From Bacteroidota bacterium (GTDB lineage: Bacteria; Bacteroidota; Bacteroidia; NS11-12g; UBA955), in assembly GCA_030682255.1 (NCBI GenBank), contig JAUXOK010000019.1, positions 57,034-121,033 of the forward strand: DNA of 64,000 bases, in the 5' to 3' direction. Of the stretch, positions 62,306-64,000 are shown piece by piece; the first letter of the stretch is position 1; each line of letters begins with the position of its first letter. The position numbers and the translations under genes are program-made. The notes under the pieces are model-generated. The model was not told where the DNA came from, did no database searches, and saw only the letters and a list, made by a program, of their open reading frames with translations.

Positions 62306-64000
62306 ATGAAAAAAATATACATAATTTTCCTTTTTTCTTTAATCTCCGTTTTTACTAACGAATTAAAAGCTACCCACATGATGGGTGGAGATATTACATA
62401 CACATGTGTATCGCCAGGAGTTTACAAGATTATCTTTAAAGTATATAGAGATTGTACAGGTATTCCTTTTAACAATCCTAGTATTACCATGTTTTGTGCA
62501 GATGGTAATTCTTCGGGTTCACAAAGTTTGAATTATACAAGGACTGCTATCAATGATTTAACGCCAACATGTTCAAGTGGAACCAATCCGTGTAATCCAC
62601 AAAACCAAACTGCTGGTGAAGGTATCGAAGAGCATGTGTTTGAAGCCACAGTTGATTTTACTTCTGGAGCATTTAAACAAATGAAAGACGCAGGATGCTG
62701 CAAATTTAAAATGCAAGTTAGTCAATGTTGTAGAAATGGAGCAATTACTACTATCAGCCCAGGTAATTTTTATACTGATGCAATGATTGATATTTGTAAC
62801 ATCGAAAAATCAAGCATCAAATGTAACACCTCTCCACAATTATCTATTCCCCCAGTTGCTTATTTATGTTGCAATCAGCCGTTTACATTTAACAATGGGG
62901 TAAGAGAAGTAGTTGATGGTGACAGTTTGTCTTATGAATTGGCAAATCCTTTGAATAATAATAATTCAAACGAAAATTATGTTGGAAATTTTAATAGCAA
63001 TATTCCAATGACCCCATATTGCCCGCCAAACCCAGGAATTGTTAATTGCAGAGCATTGCCAAATGCAAAGCCACCAAGAGGTTTTTATTTTGATAAAGAA
63101 ACTGGTGATATAGTTTTTACCCCAACTAAATGTGACGAGGTAGGTATTATTGTAATCCAAGTAAATGAATGGCGTATTAACCCAGAATGGTTAACAGATA
63201 AGAAAAAAACAAAATGGTTATTGATAGGATTTACTCGAAGAGATATGCAATTGATTGTAAAAGAATGTCCAGATAACAATCCACCTTACTTTACTGGTAC
63301 AAACAAATACGGGATTTGTGAGGGCAGTAAAATTTGTTTTAAAATTCAATCTAAAGACGACCCGTTTTTACCTAATCAAACCCGTCCTGATTCTACTTAT
63401 TTGACTTGGAACAATGGTATACCTGGGGCTACTTTTACTATTGTAGACCCTACTGCTAGAGAAAAACAAGCTGAATTCTGTTGGCAAACCAAAATTGGTG
63501 ATGCTAGACCAAATCCTTATACCTTTACAGCTACTGCCAAAGATGACGCTTGTCCTAAGCCAGCTCAAGCAAACAGAGGTTACAATGTCACTGTAGCTGC
63601 TAAAGCAAGGAGCACTCGTAAATACACATTGCTAGATTGCGGTAAACTTAAATTTAATGCCACGCCTTTTGATACTGTGAATTACGAACAAAAAAACTAT
63701 CGTTACAAATACACCATCCGAGATAGCACAAACAGTGGTCGAATATTTCTTTTAACCTTCAATAAAGCAGATAGTATTAAATTTCAAACAGGCGGTAAAT
63801 ACATCATCGAGCATGAGATAAACAATCCGCCATTTAACTGTCCAACGATTTATTTAGACACTGTTATTATACCGCCAGTTTTAGATGTAAAATTAAAATT
63901 TGGCAGAGATACCTTTGTTTGTGCGGGCAATAGTTTAACCATCGAGCCAGTTGTTTCATATGGTATTCCCGCCTATCAATATAGATGGGAGGTTCCATTG
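62306..64000 (+). CDS. Start of a large T9SS-type surface protein, 3' end outside window
   Basis: The frame from the ATG at 62306 is open for 565 codons to the last base, so the gene is incomplete. Signal peptide MKKIYIIFLFSLISVFTNEL, mature start KATHMMGGDITYTCVSPGVY followed by KIIFKVYRDCTGIPF. This N-terminus, with many Cys (GCCKFKMQVSQCCRNGAITT, CCNQPFTF), is the mark of very long gliding-motility-associated proteins that end in a type B sorting domain; that end is not seen here. It starts 9 bases after the previous stop and belongs to the same operon as the sigma factor. Confidence 0.85.
   Translation, partial: MKKIYIIFLFSLISVFTNELKATHMMGGDITYTCVSPGVYKIIFKVYRDCTGIPFNNPSITMFCADGNSSGSQSLNYTRTAINDLTPTCSSGTNPCNPQNQTAGEGIEEHVFEATVDFTSGAFKQMKDAGCCKFKMQVSQCCRNGAITTISPGNFYTDAMIDICNIEKSSIKCNTSPQLSIPPVAYLCCNQPFTFNNGVREVVDGDSLSYELANPLNNNNSNENYVGNFNSNIPMTPYCPPNPGIVNCRALPNAKPPRGFYFDKETGDIVFTPTKCDEVGIIVIQVNEWRINPEWLTDKKKTKWLLIGFTRRDMQLIVKECPDNNPPYFTGTNKYGICEGSKICFKIQSKDDPFLPNQTRPDSTYLTWNNGIPGATFTIVDPTAREKQAEFCWQTKIGDARPNPYTFTATAKDDACPKPAQANRGYNVTVAAKARSTRKYTLLDCGKLKFNATPFDTVNYEQKNYRYKYTIRDSTNSGRIFLLTFNKADSIKFQTGGKYIIEHEINNPPFNCPTIYLDTVIIPPVLDVKLKFGRDTFVCAGNSLTIEPVVSYGIPAYQYRWEVPL

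Overview
The window is a chromosomal segment of an AT-rich bacterium of the phylum Bacteroidota. Signs are type IX secretion (T9SS) C-terminal sorting domains of type A (ends of the genes at 1314-2534, 27601-29829, 29926-31062 and 60758-62296) and type B (37569-41210), several TonB-dependent outer-membrane receptors with carboxypeptidase-like N-terminal domains, lipoproteins with short LxxC-type lipoboxes, weak or absent Shine-Dalgarno sites, and TAnnTTTG-type promoter boxes just upstream of starts. Genus cannot be told from the sequence. A homogentisate dioxygenase suggests aerobic growth. I saw no rRNA, tRNA or CRISPR array. Both ends cut genes: the first CDS lacks its 5' end and the last (62306 onward) runs off the window.

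Layout. 0-2.6 kb: tail of a BNR/sortilin-like propeller protein and a secreted alpha/beta hydrolase. 3.1-6.2 kb: PfkB kinase, aat, biotin carboxylase. 6.2-9.3 kb (minus): a small metal-related set (Cys/His-rich protein, HMA-like protein, TonB receptor). 9.3-12.5 kb (minus): stand-alone B12-binding domain, lipoprotein, gltX, DUF523 protein. 12.8-19.7 kb: gpsA, TPR lipoprotein, hmgA, Na+/Ca2+-type antiporter, and a membrane pyrophosphatase with an unusual metal-binding tail. 20.1-31.1 kb: a co-oriented surface/secreted cluster (TonB receptor, beta-helix lipoprotein, two related propeller-like proteins, purple-acid-phosphatase-like lipoprotein, membrane protein, large T9SS protein). 31.3-37.5 kb: housekeeping (cvfB-like, gatA, tatA, frr, tex). 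37.6-43.9 kb: a large T9SS type B protein, a REP-associated tyrosine transposase (RAYT) and its palindromic repeats, and an outer-membrane protein. 43.9-50.3 kb: transporter, nucleotidyltransferase, AAA ATPase, trpS, two membrane proteins, deoxynucleoside kinase. 50.9-58.6 kb: beta-barrel receptor, small lipoprotein, M49 peptidase, Ldh-family dehydrogenase, CCG-domain protein. 58.8-64 kb: ECF sigma factor, membrane-anchored putative anti-sigma/beta-barrel protein, T9SS cargo and the start of a giant surface protein, in one tightly overlapped operon.

The most striking element is the RAYT gene at 41490-42155. Palindromes with GTAG/CTAC feet (core GACGCCATG.CATGGCGTC) lie in its 3' flank and also three times inside its own reading frame, each translated in frame as ETPCMAS-type peptide. 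This looks like a REP-type system that has colonised its own transposase without breaking it. Other unexplained structure: inverted-repeat elements in the gaps at 2.7-3.0, 32.2-32.5 and 50.5-50.6 kb, a (CT)10 tract upstream of a lipoprotein gene, and the Cys12/His8 tail of the pyrophosphatase.
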